32,964 nt of DNA from Oscillospiraceae bacterium (lineage in GTDB: Bacteria; Bacillota; Clostridia; Oscillospirales; Acutalibacteraceae), in the NCBI GenBank assembly GCA_015066205.1, contig SVOV01000029.1:1-32964 (forward strand), given 5' to 3'. Positions 14,803 to 24,100 of this stretch are shown one piece after another; position 1 is the first letter of the stretch, and each line of letters starts with the position of its first letter. The notes below the pieces were generated by a model. It saw only the letters and a program-made list of their open reading frames with translations, was not told the origin of the DNA and ran no database searches. A program made the position numbers and the translations under genes.

Positions 14803-15975
14803 TTAAAGGTATCTGTTGTTTTTCTTTTGCTCAATTTTTATACTGCCGTCAGGAAGAAGAGTGGTGAGAGTAACTCCGTAATGGCAGTCTTTTTCGGGGA
14901 AATTCAGCTTTTCTGTCATATTATAGGTATTGTAGCCTGTACACTGGGTGTAAACGAGATAAACGCCCTCATATATTGCACAAAGGTCATTGATGTGATC
15001 GTGACCCGAAAAGACAGCCTGAAGACGGGCATCAGTCTTGCCTGCAGTGAAAAATCCGCTGTTATAGCGGGATGAACCGACGCTTTCATACTGTGTGCCG
15101 TAAAGAATTTCGGTCTTTCCCGAATCTCTGTAGTCATACTGTCCGTACTCGTCGCAGATAAGCTCATATTCCTTTACGGGGATGTGCATATAGCAGATGG
15201 ATTTGTTTTCGGGAGTTTTTTTAAGGGTCTTTTTCATATTCTCCGTATACCAGTCGATCTGACCCTTCTTTACGAAATCATATGTATCCGACCAAAATTT
15301 TTTGGGGACATTATGTGAGATATTATATTCCTCTATCATATCTCTGCCCGAATCAATGAGATAAAGGCTCTTATAATATGAGCCGTCGGCATTTTTAATG
15401 TGAATGGCGGTGTTTCCGAAGCCGAAAAGCTCACTCTTTCCGAAAAGAGTAAGGCAATGGGGATAATACTGCATACCTCTCAGAAGCTGATATTTGTAAA
15501 AGCCCTTTTCCTCTCTTGTTTCGTGATTTCCGAAGCAGTATGCCCAGTAAACACCAAGCTTTTCCATCATATAAGAAAACTGAACAGAGTCTATATGCTG
15601 ACAGTCGGATAAAATGCAGTCACCCGTAATGATAACAAGGTCAGGCTTTTCATCCCGTATCTGACGGACAAAACGGTCAATGGTCTTGTTGTTAAGCTCC
15701 GCTCCGGGAGAGCCCAGATGTAAATCGGTGGCGGTCATAATCTTAAAATCGGAATTGTCGATATTTCCGTTTTTGTCGGTCTTTGCAATTAAGACCTCAT
15801 CCTCGGTCTTTCCGAGAATTTTAAGGCTCGAGCCCACAGGTGTAAGGTCAGTATTTGCGGAAAACAGGAATTTCGGTCTTTTTCCGCCAGTAAGATTATG
15901 AAGCACACGGGATGCACCTAAAATTCCCGCAATAATTTTATGACGGACTGTTGCAAGAGGCTTGTAATAAAACAT
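14803..15975 (-). CDS. Calcineurin-like metallophosphoesterase
   Basis: This 390-residue protein has the metal-binding set of the metallophosphoesterase fold: Asp84 and His86 in DLHLG, Asp119 in TGDC, Asn150-His151 in GNHE, a later His in HIPVKE, and GHDH near the C-terminus. It most resembles the family of phosphodiesterases and phosphatases acting on small or nucleotide substrates, although the substrate is unknown. The N-terminus is weakly hydrophobic (about 13-24) and has no clear signal peptide. ATG 15975 follows AAAAGGAGA. The gene has a near-perfect promoter on the minus strand and is divergent from the GH31 gene. It probably shares a transcript with the SGNH lipoprotein gene. Confidence 0.88.
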   Translation of the reverse strand: MFYYKPLATVRHKIIAGILGASRVLHNLTGGKRPKFLFSANTDLTPVGSSLKILGKTEDEVLIAKTDKNGNIDNSDFKIMTATDLHLGSPGAELNNKTIDRFVRQIRDEKPDLVIITGDCILSDCQHIDSVQFSYMMEKLGVYWAYCFGNHETREEKGFYKYQLLRGMQYYPHCLTLFGKSELFGFGNTAIHIKNADGSYYKSLYLIDSGRDMIEEYNISHNVPKKFWSDTYDFVKKGQIDWYTENMKKTLKKTPENKSICYMHIPVKEYELICDEYGQYDYRDSGKTEILYGTQYESVGSSRYNSGFFTAGKTDARLQAVFSGHDHINDLCAIYEGVYLVYTQCTGYNTYNMTEKLNFPEKDCHYGVTLTTLLPDGSIKIEQKKNNRYL

Positions 15976-16003
15976 AAATTATCTCCTTTTAATTACTGAT
16001 AAA

Positions 16004-16032
16004 AGTATAAGGCTATACTGCGGATATGTCAA
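16004..16032 (-). promoter_or_regulatory. Promoter of the metallophosphoesterase-SGNH operon
   Basis: On the minus strand TTGACA (16027-16032) and TATACT (16004-16009) are 17 bases apart, 29 bases before the start codon at 15975. This is close to consensus. It is back to back with the promoter of the GH31 gene. Confidence 0.82.
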
Positions 16033-16069
16033 TTGTTTTGGAAAAATACAGGCGGAAAGTAAAAAAAAC

Positions 16070-16099
16070 TTGTAAATTAACCGTATTTATAAGTATAAT
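16070..16099 (+). promoter_or_regulatory. Promoter of the GH31 gene
   Basis: TTGTAA (16070-16075) and a perfect TATAAT (16094-16099) are 18 bases apart, 21 bases before the start codon. The 38 bases between the two divergent promoters are A-rich, and I noticed no strong palindrome. Confidence 0.65.
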
Positions 16100-16120
16100 A
16101 AAGAAAAAGGGGTTAAATAA

Positions 16121-17845
16121 ATGATTTATAAAAAGACATTAGGAGCTCCTGAAAAGTTTGTTCCTACTGCATTCGCACCTGCACCTGCGGTTGATATCTG
16201 TGCTATGCCGGATGATATTTCAGAAAAAATCAGGTTTTGTGTAAGTAAAAGAGGAACAGTTTTAACATTACCTCTGGGGACGGATACTGCCGTATACGGC
16301 TTCGGACTTCAGATGAAGGCAATAAACCACAGAGGCAATAAAATTACCCTGCGCTGTAATGCCGATCCCAAGGCGGGGGCAGGCGATTCCCACGCTCCCG
16401 TACCGTTTTTTGTTACAAATGAGGGCTGGGGATTATATGTTGATACTGCGAGGAGTGCGGTTTTTTACTGCGGAAGCGAGCTGAATAAGGGTCTTCACTC
16501 GGCGGATTTTGAGAAATTCTCCGAAAGTGAGTTTATAGATAATACCGGTGATCTTTATGCCGATAAAACACGCGAAAATGCGGCTATGACTATAGAAGTG
16601 CCGTTTGCACAGGGTGTAGATATATATTATATCACAGGAGAGAGAATAGTCGATATTGTGGCACAGTACAATATGCTGGGCTCAGGCGGCTGTCTTCCTC
16701 CGGATTGGGGGCTCGGTAATTATTACCGCTGCTGCGGCAGATTTAATGAGGACGAGGTCCTTGAAATGGCACAAAGCATCCGTGAGCAAAAAATTCCCTG
16801 CAGTGTTCTCGGACTTGAACCCGGCTGGCAGACAAGAGCATATTCCTGCTCTTATCTGTGGAGTGAAAAGTTCAAAAATCATACCGAGCTTATAAAAAAG
16901 CTCAAGGGAATGGGCTTTGAAATCAATCTTTGGGAGCATTTTTTTGTGCATCCTACAGCTCCTGTTTTTGATAAGCTGCTCCCCTACAGCTGTGATTATT
17001 ATGTGTGGCACGGTCTTGTTCCCGATCTGTCTGTTCCCGAGGCGCAGGAGATATATGCTTCTCATCAGAGAACGCTTGTTCAGGAGGGAATAACAGGCTT
17101 TAAGCTTGACGAATGTGACGGCTCGGATTTTACAGGCGGATGGTCTTATCCTGATTGCGCACAGTTCCCATCGGGTATGGACGGTGAGCAGTATCATCAT
17201 CTTTCAGGTATGCTGGGAGCACAGACTCTTCTGCGTGCATTGGGTGATACACCTACCTACAGTGAGATACGCTCCCTCGGAGCTCTCTGCTCAAGCTATC
17301 CCTTTGTCTTATACAGTGACCTTTACGATTTCAAGGACTATCTGACGGCTGTTATCAATTCAGGCTTTTCGGGTCTTCTCTGGTCTCCTGAGGTGCGCAG
17401 ATGCTCTTCAAAAAGCGATCTTTTAAGAAGACTGCAGCTTGTTGTTTTCAGTGCGCAGAGCCTTGTGAATGCGTGGAATTACGATCATCAGCCGTGGCTT
17501 GATTTTGATGCCTCCGAGGATGTAAGACAGCTTTTTGAAATGAGAGAAAAGCTGATTCCCTATATAAGACAGGCATTTGTACGCTACCGTGATGAGGGTA
17601 TTCCTCCCGTAAGAGGTCTTATCTGTGATTATCCCGAGGCTCTTCACACAGAGGATGAATATATTTTCGGCGATATGATAGTAGCTCCCATTGCACCTGA
17701 ACACGACAGCCGTGAGATATGGCTGCCCGACGGAGAATGGGAAGGCTTGTTTGATAAAGAGGTGTATTTCGGGGGCTTACATACCGTAAAAACCGAAAAT
17801 ATTCCTGTTTTCTACCGTAAGGGCTTTTCTCCCTTTGAAAAATAA
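16121..17845 (+). CDS. Glycoside hydrolase family 31 enzyme
   Basis: This 574-residue protein is a GH31 TIM-barrel glycosidase, most likely an alpha-glucosidase or alpha-xylosidase acting on exo-linked sugars. The catalytic region reads GFKLDECDGSD, with Asp330 as the candidate nucleophile, and SDLYDFKDY, with Asp400 as the candidate acid/base. GFSGLLWSPEVRR and the WNYDHQPW segment also fit the family. The N-terminal beta domain covers about residues 1-180, and no signal peptide is visible, so the enzyme would act in the cytoplasm on imported oligosaccharides. It is shorter than many GH31 enzymes, ending soon after the proximal beta domain. It is divergently transcribed from the phosphoesterase operon. 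Confidence 0.88.
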   Translation: MIYKKTLGAPEKFVPTAFAPAPAVDICAMPDDISEKIRFCVSKRGTVLTLPLGTDTAVYGFGLQMKAINHRGNKITLRCNADPKAGAGDSHAPVPFFVTNEGWGLYVDTARSAVFYCGSELNKGLHSADFEKFSESEFIDNTGDLYADKTRENAAMTIEVPFAQGVDIYYITGERIVDIVAQYNMLGSGGCLPPDWGLGNYYRCCGRFNEDEVLEMAQSIREQKIPCSVLGLEPGWQTRAYSCSYLWSEKFKNHTELIKKLKGMGFEINLWEHFFVHPTAPVFDKLLPYSCDYYVWHGLVPDLSVPEAQEIYASHQRTLVQEGITGFKLDECDGSDFTGGWSYPDCAQFPSGMDGEQYHHLSGMLGAQTLLRALGDTPTYSEIRSLGALCSSYPFVLYSDLYDFKDYLTAVINSGFSGLLWSPEVRRCSSKSDLLRRLQLVVFSAQSLVNAWNYDHQPWLDFDASEDVRQLFEMREKLIPYIRQAFVRYRDEGIPPVRGLICDYPEALHTEDEYIFGDMIVAPIAPEHDSREIWLPDGEWEGLFDKEVYFGGLHTVKTENIPVFYRKGFSPFEK

Positions 17846-17954
17846 CAAGATCAGAAATATTACAGGAAAAAAACACTTGGGGATATTCTGCATCAAAAAA
17901 CAGACCGCGGAAATATCTGTCGCACACAATGAAGCAATATCCCGAATACTAAAA

Positions 17955-17992
17955 ACAGACTGCAAAAAAGCCTTACGCTTTTTGCAGTCTGT
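17955..17992 (-). terminator. Terminator of the ylxM-ffh-rpsP-khpA operon
   Basis: ACAGACTGC followed by an A run and GC (17955-17971) pairs with GCTTTTTGCAGTCTGT (17977-17992) with one bulged A. Read on the minus strand the stem is followed by TTTTTAG, which makes it a fair terminator just after khpA. It may also stop GH31 transcription from the other side, with a poorer T tail. The bases 17846-17954 carry nothing recognisable. Confidence 0.75.
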
Positions 17993-17999
17993 CTTCTTA

Positions 18000-18233
18000 T
18001 CAGTCGATTTCGACCTGTATTTTCATATCCTGTCTGTTAGCGGCGGAGCGCATAACAGTGCGGATAGCTTTTGCTATCTTGCCCTGTTTTCCGATAACTC
18101 TTCCGATATCGTTTTCGGCAACATGAAGATGGAATACTGTAACGCCGTCTTCATTTACCTCATCAACTGTAACGGAAACCTTATCGGGCTCGTCAACGAG
18201 GCCTTTAGCAATTCCGAGAAGTAAATCTTTCAT
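18000..18233 (-). CDS. khpA: KH domain RNA-binding protein KhpA
   Basis: This 77-residue protein is a single KH domain (old name YlqC) that binds RNA in the cytoplasm, usually as a partner of KhpB, and affects cell division and envelope regulation in Gram-positive bacteria. The GxxG loop is IGKQGK at 47-52, in the block IGRVIGKQGKIAKAIRTVM typical of the family. The length is normal. ATG 18233 follows GGAGG. The gene is directly downstream of rpsP with 24 bases between, the usual order in Firmicutes. Confidence 0.93.
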   Translation of the reverse strand: MKDLLLGIAKGLVDEPDKVSVTVDEVNEDGVTVFHLHVAENDIGRVIGKQGKIAKAIRTVMRSAANRQDMKIQVEID

Positions 18234-18257
18234 TTATCTTTGCCTCCGGATGTGTTA

Positions 18258-18503
18258 TCAGTCGATAACGCCGTTCTTCTTGAGAAGAACCTTAACAGTG
18301 TCTGTGGGCTGTGCGCCGTTAGCGATCCACTGCTTAGCCTTGTCAGCATCAACCTTAACAGTCTTGGGCTCTGTCATGGGGTTGTAGTAACCGATTTCTT
18401 CAATGAATCTGCCGTCACGGGGATATCTTGCATCAGCAACAACGATTCTGTAGAAAGGAGCTTTCTTTGCACCCATACGACGAAGACGAATTTTAACTGC
18501 CAT
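18258..18503 (-). CDS. rpsP: 30S ribosomal protein S16
   Basis: This 81-residue protein is S16, needed in early 30S assembly. It starts [20 protein letters not shown] and contains [20 protein letters not shown], both conserved signatures. The start is ATG 18503, with TGGAGGAAA upstream; an in-frame ATG at 18518 lies in that site. The C-terminus ([18 protein letters not shown]) is normal. It lies between ffh and khpA, as in B. subtilis and relatives. Confidence 0.97.
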   Translation of the reverse strand: MAVKIRLRRMGAKKAPFYRIVVADARYPRDGRFIEEIGYYNPMTEPKTVKVDADKAKQWIANGAQPTDTVKVLLKKNGVID

Positions 18504-18571
18504 TTTAATTTCCTCCATTAATAAAATATATGTTAAACAACAGCCGTAACGGCTTAGTGTCTAATCCGATA

Positions 18572-19963
18572 TTAAAGACCGGGGAAGCCTCCGGGCATTC
18601 CTCCGCCCATACCGCCCATTCCGGGGAAGCCTCCGGGGGGCATCATACGGCGCATTTTCTTTTTGCTGCCGCCTTTGTTTCCTGAAATAGCCTTGAACAT
18701 CTTCTGCATCTGCTTATACTGAGCGAGGAGTCTGTTGACATCCTCAACCTGCATTCCGCAGCCTGCAGCAATTCTTCTTTTTCTTGAAGGATTGATAATC
18801 TCGGGCTTTTCTCTTTCCTTGGGAGTCATTGAAAGGATAATGGCCTTTGTTTTGTCCATTGCTCTTTCATCTATATCCGCATCCTTGATTTTCTTTCCGA
18901 CACCGGGAATCATTCCGAGAAGGTCCTTAATTGAGCCCATCTTCTTCATTTCTTCCATCTGCATCAGAAGATCGTTAAGGTCGAATTTATTTTCCTTGAG
19001 CTTTCTTTCAAGCTCCATTGCTTTCTTTTCGTCGAGAGAGGTTTCTGCCTTTTCGATAAGAGAAAGCACATCACCCATTCCGAGAATTCTTGAAGCCATT
19101 CTGTCGGGATGGAAAACATCAAGGTCATCAAGCTTTTCGCCCACACCTACGAACTTGATGGGCTTTCCCGTAACAGCTCTTGCGGAAAGAGCCGCACCGC
19201 CTCGGGTATCACCGTCAAGCTTTGTAAGAACAAGTCCGTCAATTCCCAGCGCTTCATTGAAGGTGGAAGCAACATTTACAGCATCCTGACCTGTCATTGA
19301 GTCAACAACGAGGAGAATTTCGTGGGGCTTTACCTCAGCTTTGATGTTTTTAAGCTCAGCCATAAGCTGTTCGTCAATGTGAAGACGGCCTGCGGTATCA
19401 AGGAAAACATAATCATAGCCCTTGTCCTTGGCGAGCTTTACAGCTTCTCTTGCTATGATTACGGGATTTTCCGTGCCCATTTCAAAAACGGGAACACCTG
19501 CCTGTTCACCGACGACCTGCAGCTGCTTGATAGCAGCGGGACGGTATATGTCACAAGCTGCAAGAAGCGGTCTGTGACCGTCAGCCTTGAGCTTTTTGCA
19601 TATCTTTGCACTGTGGGTAGTTTTACCTGAGCCCTGAAGACCGCACATCATAACGACCGTGGGGGGATGTGATGCATTTGCAAGTCTTGACTGAGTTCCG
19701 CCCATAAGAGCGGTAAGCTCTTCATTTACTATTTTGATTACCATCTGTGCGGGGGTAAGGCTTTCCATTACCTTTGCACCGATAGCCTTTTCGGTTACTC
19801 TTGCCGTAAAGTCTCTTGCGACCTTATAGCTTACGTCTGCTTCAAGAAGTGCAAGACGAACCTCTCGCATAGCTTCTTTGACATCGCTTTCATTAAGTGA
19901 ACCCTTACTTCTCAGCTTTTTAAACGCCGAGTCAAGTTTGTCGGATAAGCCCTCAAAAGCCAA
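18572..19963 (-). CDS. ffh: Signal recognition particle GTPase Ffh
   Basis: This 463-residue protein is the SRP54 homologue that binds signal peptides and the 4.5S/6S-like SRP RNA and delivers ribosomes to FtsY. The N domain covers about residues 1-95. The G domain has the P-loop GLQGSGKTT (108-116), DTAGRL and TKLDGDTRGG, and the Met-rich M domain ends in GGSKKKMRRMMPPGG and a Gly-Met-rich tail. The start is TTG at 19963, supported by the conserved MAFEGLSD opening and AAGGAAG upstream. It is preceded by ylxM, 34 bases away, as expected for the family. No SRP RNA gene was seen in the window. Confidence 0.97.
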   Translation of the reverse strand: MAFEGLSDKLDSAFKKLRSKGSLNESDVKEAMREVRLALLEADVSYKVARDFTARVTEKAIGAKVMESLTPAQMVIKIVNEELTALMGGTQSRLANASHPPTVVMMCGLQGSGKTTHSAKICKKLKADGHRPLLAACDIYRPAAIKQLQVVGEQAGVPVFEMGTENPVIIAREAVKLAKDKGYDYVFLDTAGRLHIDEQLMAELKNIKAEVKPHEILLVVDSMTGQDAVNVASTFNEALGIDGLVLTKLDGDTRGGAALSARAVTGKPIKFVGVGEKLDDLDVFHPDRMASRILGMGDVLSLIEKAETSLDEKKAMELERKLKENKFDLNDLLMQMEEMKKMGSIKDLLGMIPGVGKKIKDADIDERAMDKTKAIILSMTPKEREKPEIINPSRKRRIAAGCGMQVEDVNRLLAQYKQMQKMFKAISGNKGGSKKKMRRMMPPGGFPGMGGMGGGMPGGFPGL

Positions 19964-19997
19964 AAGAGGTCACTTCCTTTCCAAAAAATAAGGCTGA

Positions 19998-20360
19998 TTA
20001 TTCAGCCAGCGACAATGCTATTGATTTGATTCTCACGGACAGGTCATTTATCTCTCTTGAAAGACCTGTTTTTCTGTTTTCTGCGCTGATTTTAGTCGCA
20101 CAGTCGATAATTTCCTCAAGACCGCTCTGAACATCCTTGAAACGCTTTACAAGACCGAGTCTTTCTTCCATTTCAATAAGCTGACATTCAGCTCTCTTTA
20201 TGGCATCTCTGACACCCTGACGGGTGATTCCTACATTTGCGGCAATTTCGGAAAGAGAAAGGTCCTCATTATAATAATAATCAAGAAATTCGCGCTGCTT
20301 TGGTGTGAGCATATCACCGTAAAAATCAAGAAGAATAGTAATATCAAGATTCTTTGCCAT
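19998..20360 (-). CDS. ylxM: YlxM family helix-turn-helix protein, SRP-associated
   Basis: This 120-residue protein has a sigma-70 region 4-like helix-turn-helix. The block LTPKQREFLDYYYNEDLSLSEIA at about 18-40 with NVGITRQGVRDAIKRAE at 42-58 is typical of YlxM, which modulates SRP GTPase activity. I chose ATG 20360, which follows AAAGGAG by 10 bases; the frame extends to 20393 without better evidence. Order ylxM-ffh is the conserved one. The C-terminal third is a charged helix with a coiled-coil-like pattern. A promoter lies at 20389-20418. Confidence 0.9.
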   Translation of the reverse strand: MAKNLDITILLDFYGDMLTPKQREFLDYYYNEDLSLSEIAANVGITRQGVRDAIKRAECQLIEMEERLGLVKRFKDVQSGLEEIIDCATKISAENRKTGLSREINDLSVRIKSIALSLAE

Positions 20361-20388
20361 TGTCTTAAACGCTCCTTTCTTCCTCTTT

Positions 20389-20418
20389 ATCATAAGAAAA
20401 AATCTTACGATTTGTCAA
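20389..20418 (-). promoter_or_regulatory. Promoter of the ylxM operon
   Basis: On the minus strand TTGACA (20413-20418) and TATGAT (20389-20394) are 18 bases apart, 28 bases before the ylxM start. Immediately upstream is a GC-rich hairpin around 20419-20450 with CCCCC/GGGGG arms. Confidence 0.75.
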
Positions 20419-20466
20419 CCCCCTACCCCCAATCTTGGGGGCTGTAGGTGTTTCTTGTTATAAGCT

Positions 20467-20535
20467 AAATTGCTCACAATGCGAGCAATTTCCTATATAA
20501 TAAGAAATGCCTGTAAAGTCTGAAACTTTACAGGC
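20467..20535 (-). terminator. Two hairpins between the small peptide gene and ylxM
   Basis: GCCTGTAAAGT/ACTTTACAGGC (20509-20535) is an 11-bp perfect stem with a 5-base loop; on the minus strand it is followed by a T-rich ATTTCTTATT, so it could end transcription of the 67-residue gene. A second stem, AAATTGCTC/GAGCAATTT, is at 20467-20491, with no T tail. The rest of 20420-20635 has no gene that I can see. Confidence 0.55.
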
Positions 20536-20635
20536 GATATTATATTATAAAACCAAGGCTTTGTCAATAGGAAAAAATGCATTTTTTCACTATTGTTTAA
20601 AAGCGACACAATATATATGATAAATGTAATTATTA

Positions 20636-20839
20636 TTAATTATTATATATATACTCTGCCGTTTCTTCGGGGAGCTCGATTGTTTCTTCCTCTGAAATAA
20701 GGGTGGTCTCAGCCTTTGCCAGCTCTCTTTCGTCGATAATGTCATTACCCACGACGGCGGCAACGGGGACATAGATAAGAAGCAGAAAAGCACAGCCGAA
20801 GCTCAGTATTATCTTCTTGAAAGGTGAAAAATCAGTCAC
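20636..20839 (-). CDS. Small membrane or secreted peptide (67 residues)
   Basis: This short frame encodes a hydrophobic segment at about 9-30 (KKIILSFGCAFLLLIYVPVA) that could be a signal peptide or a single membrane helix, then a short acidic tail rich in Glu and Thr. It begins with GTG 20839 after GGGGGCGGGG. A good promoter lies about 50 bases upstream, which supports a real gene. No homologue is recognised. A membrane-anchored small protein or peptide is all that can be said; possible shadow frames overlap it. Confidence 0.5.
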   Translation of the reverse strand: MTDFSPFKKIILSFGCAFLLLIYVPVAAVVGNDIIDERELAKAETTLISEEETIELPEETAEYIYNN

Positions 20840-20888
20840 AAACCCCGCCCCCTGTCAGTTTTTTCGGAAAATTTCTTTCCTTGTATAT

Positions 20889-20918
20889 AATTTATCACAT
20901 ATTTTAGGATAGTGTCAA
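20889..20918 (-). promoter_or_regulatory. Promoter of the small membrane peptide gene
   Basis: On the minus strand TTGACA (20913-20918) and TAAATT (20889-20894) are 18 bases apart. The segment 20840-21050 around it holds no other gene that I can support. Confidence 0.6.
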
Positions 20919-21052
20919 CAAATATTACAGCTTTGAAATATTAATTTTGTTTTAATTTTACAATAAAACAGGAGGATTCTTAAATATTAGAAACCGACAT
21001 CATCCGCCGGCTTTCTTCAAAAACTGCAGTAGCTTATGGCAGACAAAAAATG

Positions 21053-21078
21053 AGGCACCTTCCTCGGGGAAGGTGCCT
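21053..21078. terminator. Terminator after the 2278-residue protein gene
   Basis: AGGCACCTTCC (21053-21063) and GGAAGGTGCCT (21068-21078) form a perfect 11-bp stem with a 4-base loop. On the minus strand it is followed by CATTTTTTG, and on the plus strand by TTTTGG. It lies 26 bases past the stop of the large gene. Confidence 0.88.
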
Positions 21079-21103
21079 TTTGGTCTGTTTAGTTCTTCAG
21101 CTG

Positions 21104-24100
21104 TTAAAATTTGAAGAGATTCTTGAAGAATTCGCCTATTTTGCGGAAGAAGTTTACTAACATTTCCCAGAATGAAAGCTTTGCTCCTGTTTCGTCGTCT
21201 TCATAAGCAATACCTTCAATTCTTACATGTGCGTCACCTGTATTTGCTTCAATTGTGTATGTGCCCGAAGCATCAGGTGTAACTTCCTTGTTATTGATGA
21301 AGATCCTGTATTCCTCAAAGGTACCGTCTGTAACAACTCTGAAATGGATGGGAGCATCGGTTGCCCAGAAGATGTTTGTTGTTTCCTTGATGATGAGTGA
21401 GCCTTCAACAATGTAGTTTGCATTTGTAAGAAGAGAGTCGAACATAATAACTCTTGCGTTTGTTCCGCCTGTTACTGTGATTTCCTTTGAAGCGGAAAGG
21501 TTTCCTGCGGAAACGGTAACGGTTACCGTGCCTGCTCTTACAGCGTGGAACTTTCCGTTTATGAAGAAGCCTATTGTTTCGTCGGAGGAGGTCCAGATGC
21601 CGTTTGCAATAAGAGTATTAAGAGGACTGAGATATGCATTGATCTTTGTTACGGAGCCGAGAGAAACCGTATTGTCTGATACTATGAAGATTCTGCCGTT
21701 TTCTTCAGGATAAAGAGCGGAGATAAGACCTGAGATCATATCTGCTGCAGCATCAATAGCGGGCTGCTCGGAGATATCTCTCACATCTCTGTCCTTGCTG
21801 AATTCCTCGATCTTTGCCTTTGCGGCTTCGATTTCGGACTTGTAGATCTTTATCTTGTCTTCGTTGTTATAAGAGCCGTCGATCACGCTGTAGAAAACCT
21901 CTGTGAGCTTGTCGAGGTTCTTATAATCACAGGAGGATGTATAGGTTGCAACATATGTGATGTCGCCTGTAACTGTGAGGTCATCTGTTTCAACACCGTC
22001 AACAGTCCAGCTCTTGAAGCGGAATGTGAATCCGCCCTGAGTATAAGAAGCAACCTCGGGAGCTGTTACCTTTTCACCGGCATATGCCTTTACGGTAGTA
22101 ATTGTACCTCTTATATCGAAGCTGATCGTCTTAAGAGTTCTTACCGTTACGGTGAAGGTCTTTGTGAACTTACCGTCGGCTGTTGTTACGGTGATTTCGG
22201 TTTCGCCGTCCTTATTTGCTGTCATATGACCTGTGGAATCCATTGTGATAACGGAGGTATCTGCAACTGTTACCTCGTAGCCTACACCATCTTCAACCGA
22301 GATAATGTTGTGGATGTTTCCGATATATCCGTTTTCGTCGGCGTCAAAATCAACAGTTCCGTCGGCGGGGATATCGGGAAGAGTGATTACCACTCTTACG
22401 GGAATAGCTTCTGTCTTTGTATGTGAGGGATCGTTCTTACAGGTATAAGTAAGAACGCCTTCTTCTGTTTCTGTGGGTTCCTTTGTAACAGTGCCGAGAT
22501 CCCAGGCGTGGCCTGTCTTATCTTCGAGTTTTTTACCGCAGACTGTACATACCTTATCGTTTTCACAGTCCGGCTTGTCACGGTCAGGCTTATGACCTGC
22601 TTCGGGAATAACCTTGAAGCTCAGCTCCTTGCCGCAGTCGTTACAGATGGTGGCTTCTCTGCCCGCTGTTTCACAGCCTGCAGGAGTTGTCTCTGTTCTT
22701 GTTGTTCCGTGGCCCTTGGGAGAAATGCCTCTTGTTGTAATTGTTTCGCCGCAGGCGGTGCAAAGAAGAGATTCAGTGCCCCAGTTTTCACATTCTGCAG
22801 GAATGGTTACCTTCCATTCGCCCGCATCGTGGCCTGTTGCAGCCGCAACTCTTGTCTTAAAGCCTGTGCCGCAGACCGAGCAATAGTTAGTTTCAATACC
22901 TGTTGAATCACAGTCGGGAGCTGTAGTAACTCTCCATTCGCCCTCTGTGTGACCGAGAGCATCCACATAGTCACCCTCGTATGTCTTGCCGCAGACAGTA
23001 CAGGTGAATACGGTATAACCCTCATCTGTACAGGTGGGAGGAATAACGGTTTCGCTGTAGGAGTGGGGAATTGTACCTGTTGTAGCATATTCGGAAACAG
23101 TTTCACCGCAGACAGTACAGGTAACCTTGACGGTGTATGCACCGACAGAGGTACAGGTTGCCTCAGTTGTGATATATTCTGTCTTTTCCGTGTGTCCGAG
23201 AGCCTTCGTAAGTATTTCTCCGCAGACGGTACATGTCTGTGCTGTAGTACAGGTAGCTTCAGCTCCGGGAGTATGGGGAAGCTTTGCGATAATTACAGAG
23301 GAAGCGAGAATTCTTTCTGATTCGGGAGTTGTGACTGTTGCATCAGTGCCGAAATAAAGCTTACATCTGTCACAGTATTTGTGTTCGGTGTTACCTGTTT
23401 TGTCACAGGAGGGAGCCTTCTGGGCAAAAACAGTAAGATTATGTCCTAAGGGGCTTACTGCCTCACCCTTTGTGCCGCCGCAGACGGAGCAGGTGTATGT
23501 CTTTACGCCGTTTGTAAGACAGCCGGGCTCGGTTGTGACTGCACCGTCGTTCCATGCGTGGTCCTTGAGAGGAGCTTCTTCAATTATCTCGTGTGAACAG
23601 TTTTTGCAATAGGTCCTTGTGAAGCCCTTAACCGTACAGGTGGATTCCTTAGTTTCTGTCGCAATATCATGGCTTACAACATCATCATCGTAATAACGGG
23701 CAATAACTGTAAGGTCTGATGTTACGCTTGAGAAATCAGCTGACCAGTTGCCGAATACATAGTGTTGTGTTGCATCCTTGTAGGGGGTAAGGGTGAAATC
23801 AGAGGGAATCTTTGCTTCCTTTGAATATTCAACCTTGACGGGAGTATCGACCATAACACCCTTATTGTTGCGGTATCTGAATGTTACGGTGTAAACATTG
23901 ATCTCCCATACTGCATAAAGAGTAACTGTCTTGCCGTTTTCATAGGCGAGATTTCTTACGGACTGACCATCGGTATATTCAACGGTACCGTCGGCTGCAG
24001 TTGACCAGCCGATGAAATGGTAGCCTGTCTTTGTAAATGTGTTATCTGCAAGAGAACTGTAGGCATCATATGTCATTTCCGTATCAGCCATAGTACCGTT

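Noticed and set aside
20419-20450. GC-rich hairpin upstream of ylxM considered as a riboswitch
   Set aside because: It lies upstream of the -35 box, so it is not in the ylxM leader, and it shows no conserved riboswitch core.
20590-20793. Alternative 67-residue minus-strand frame
   Set aside because: It overlaps the frame at 20636-20839 in another frame, has no ribosome binding site and no signal-peptide-like order.
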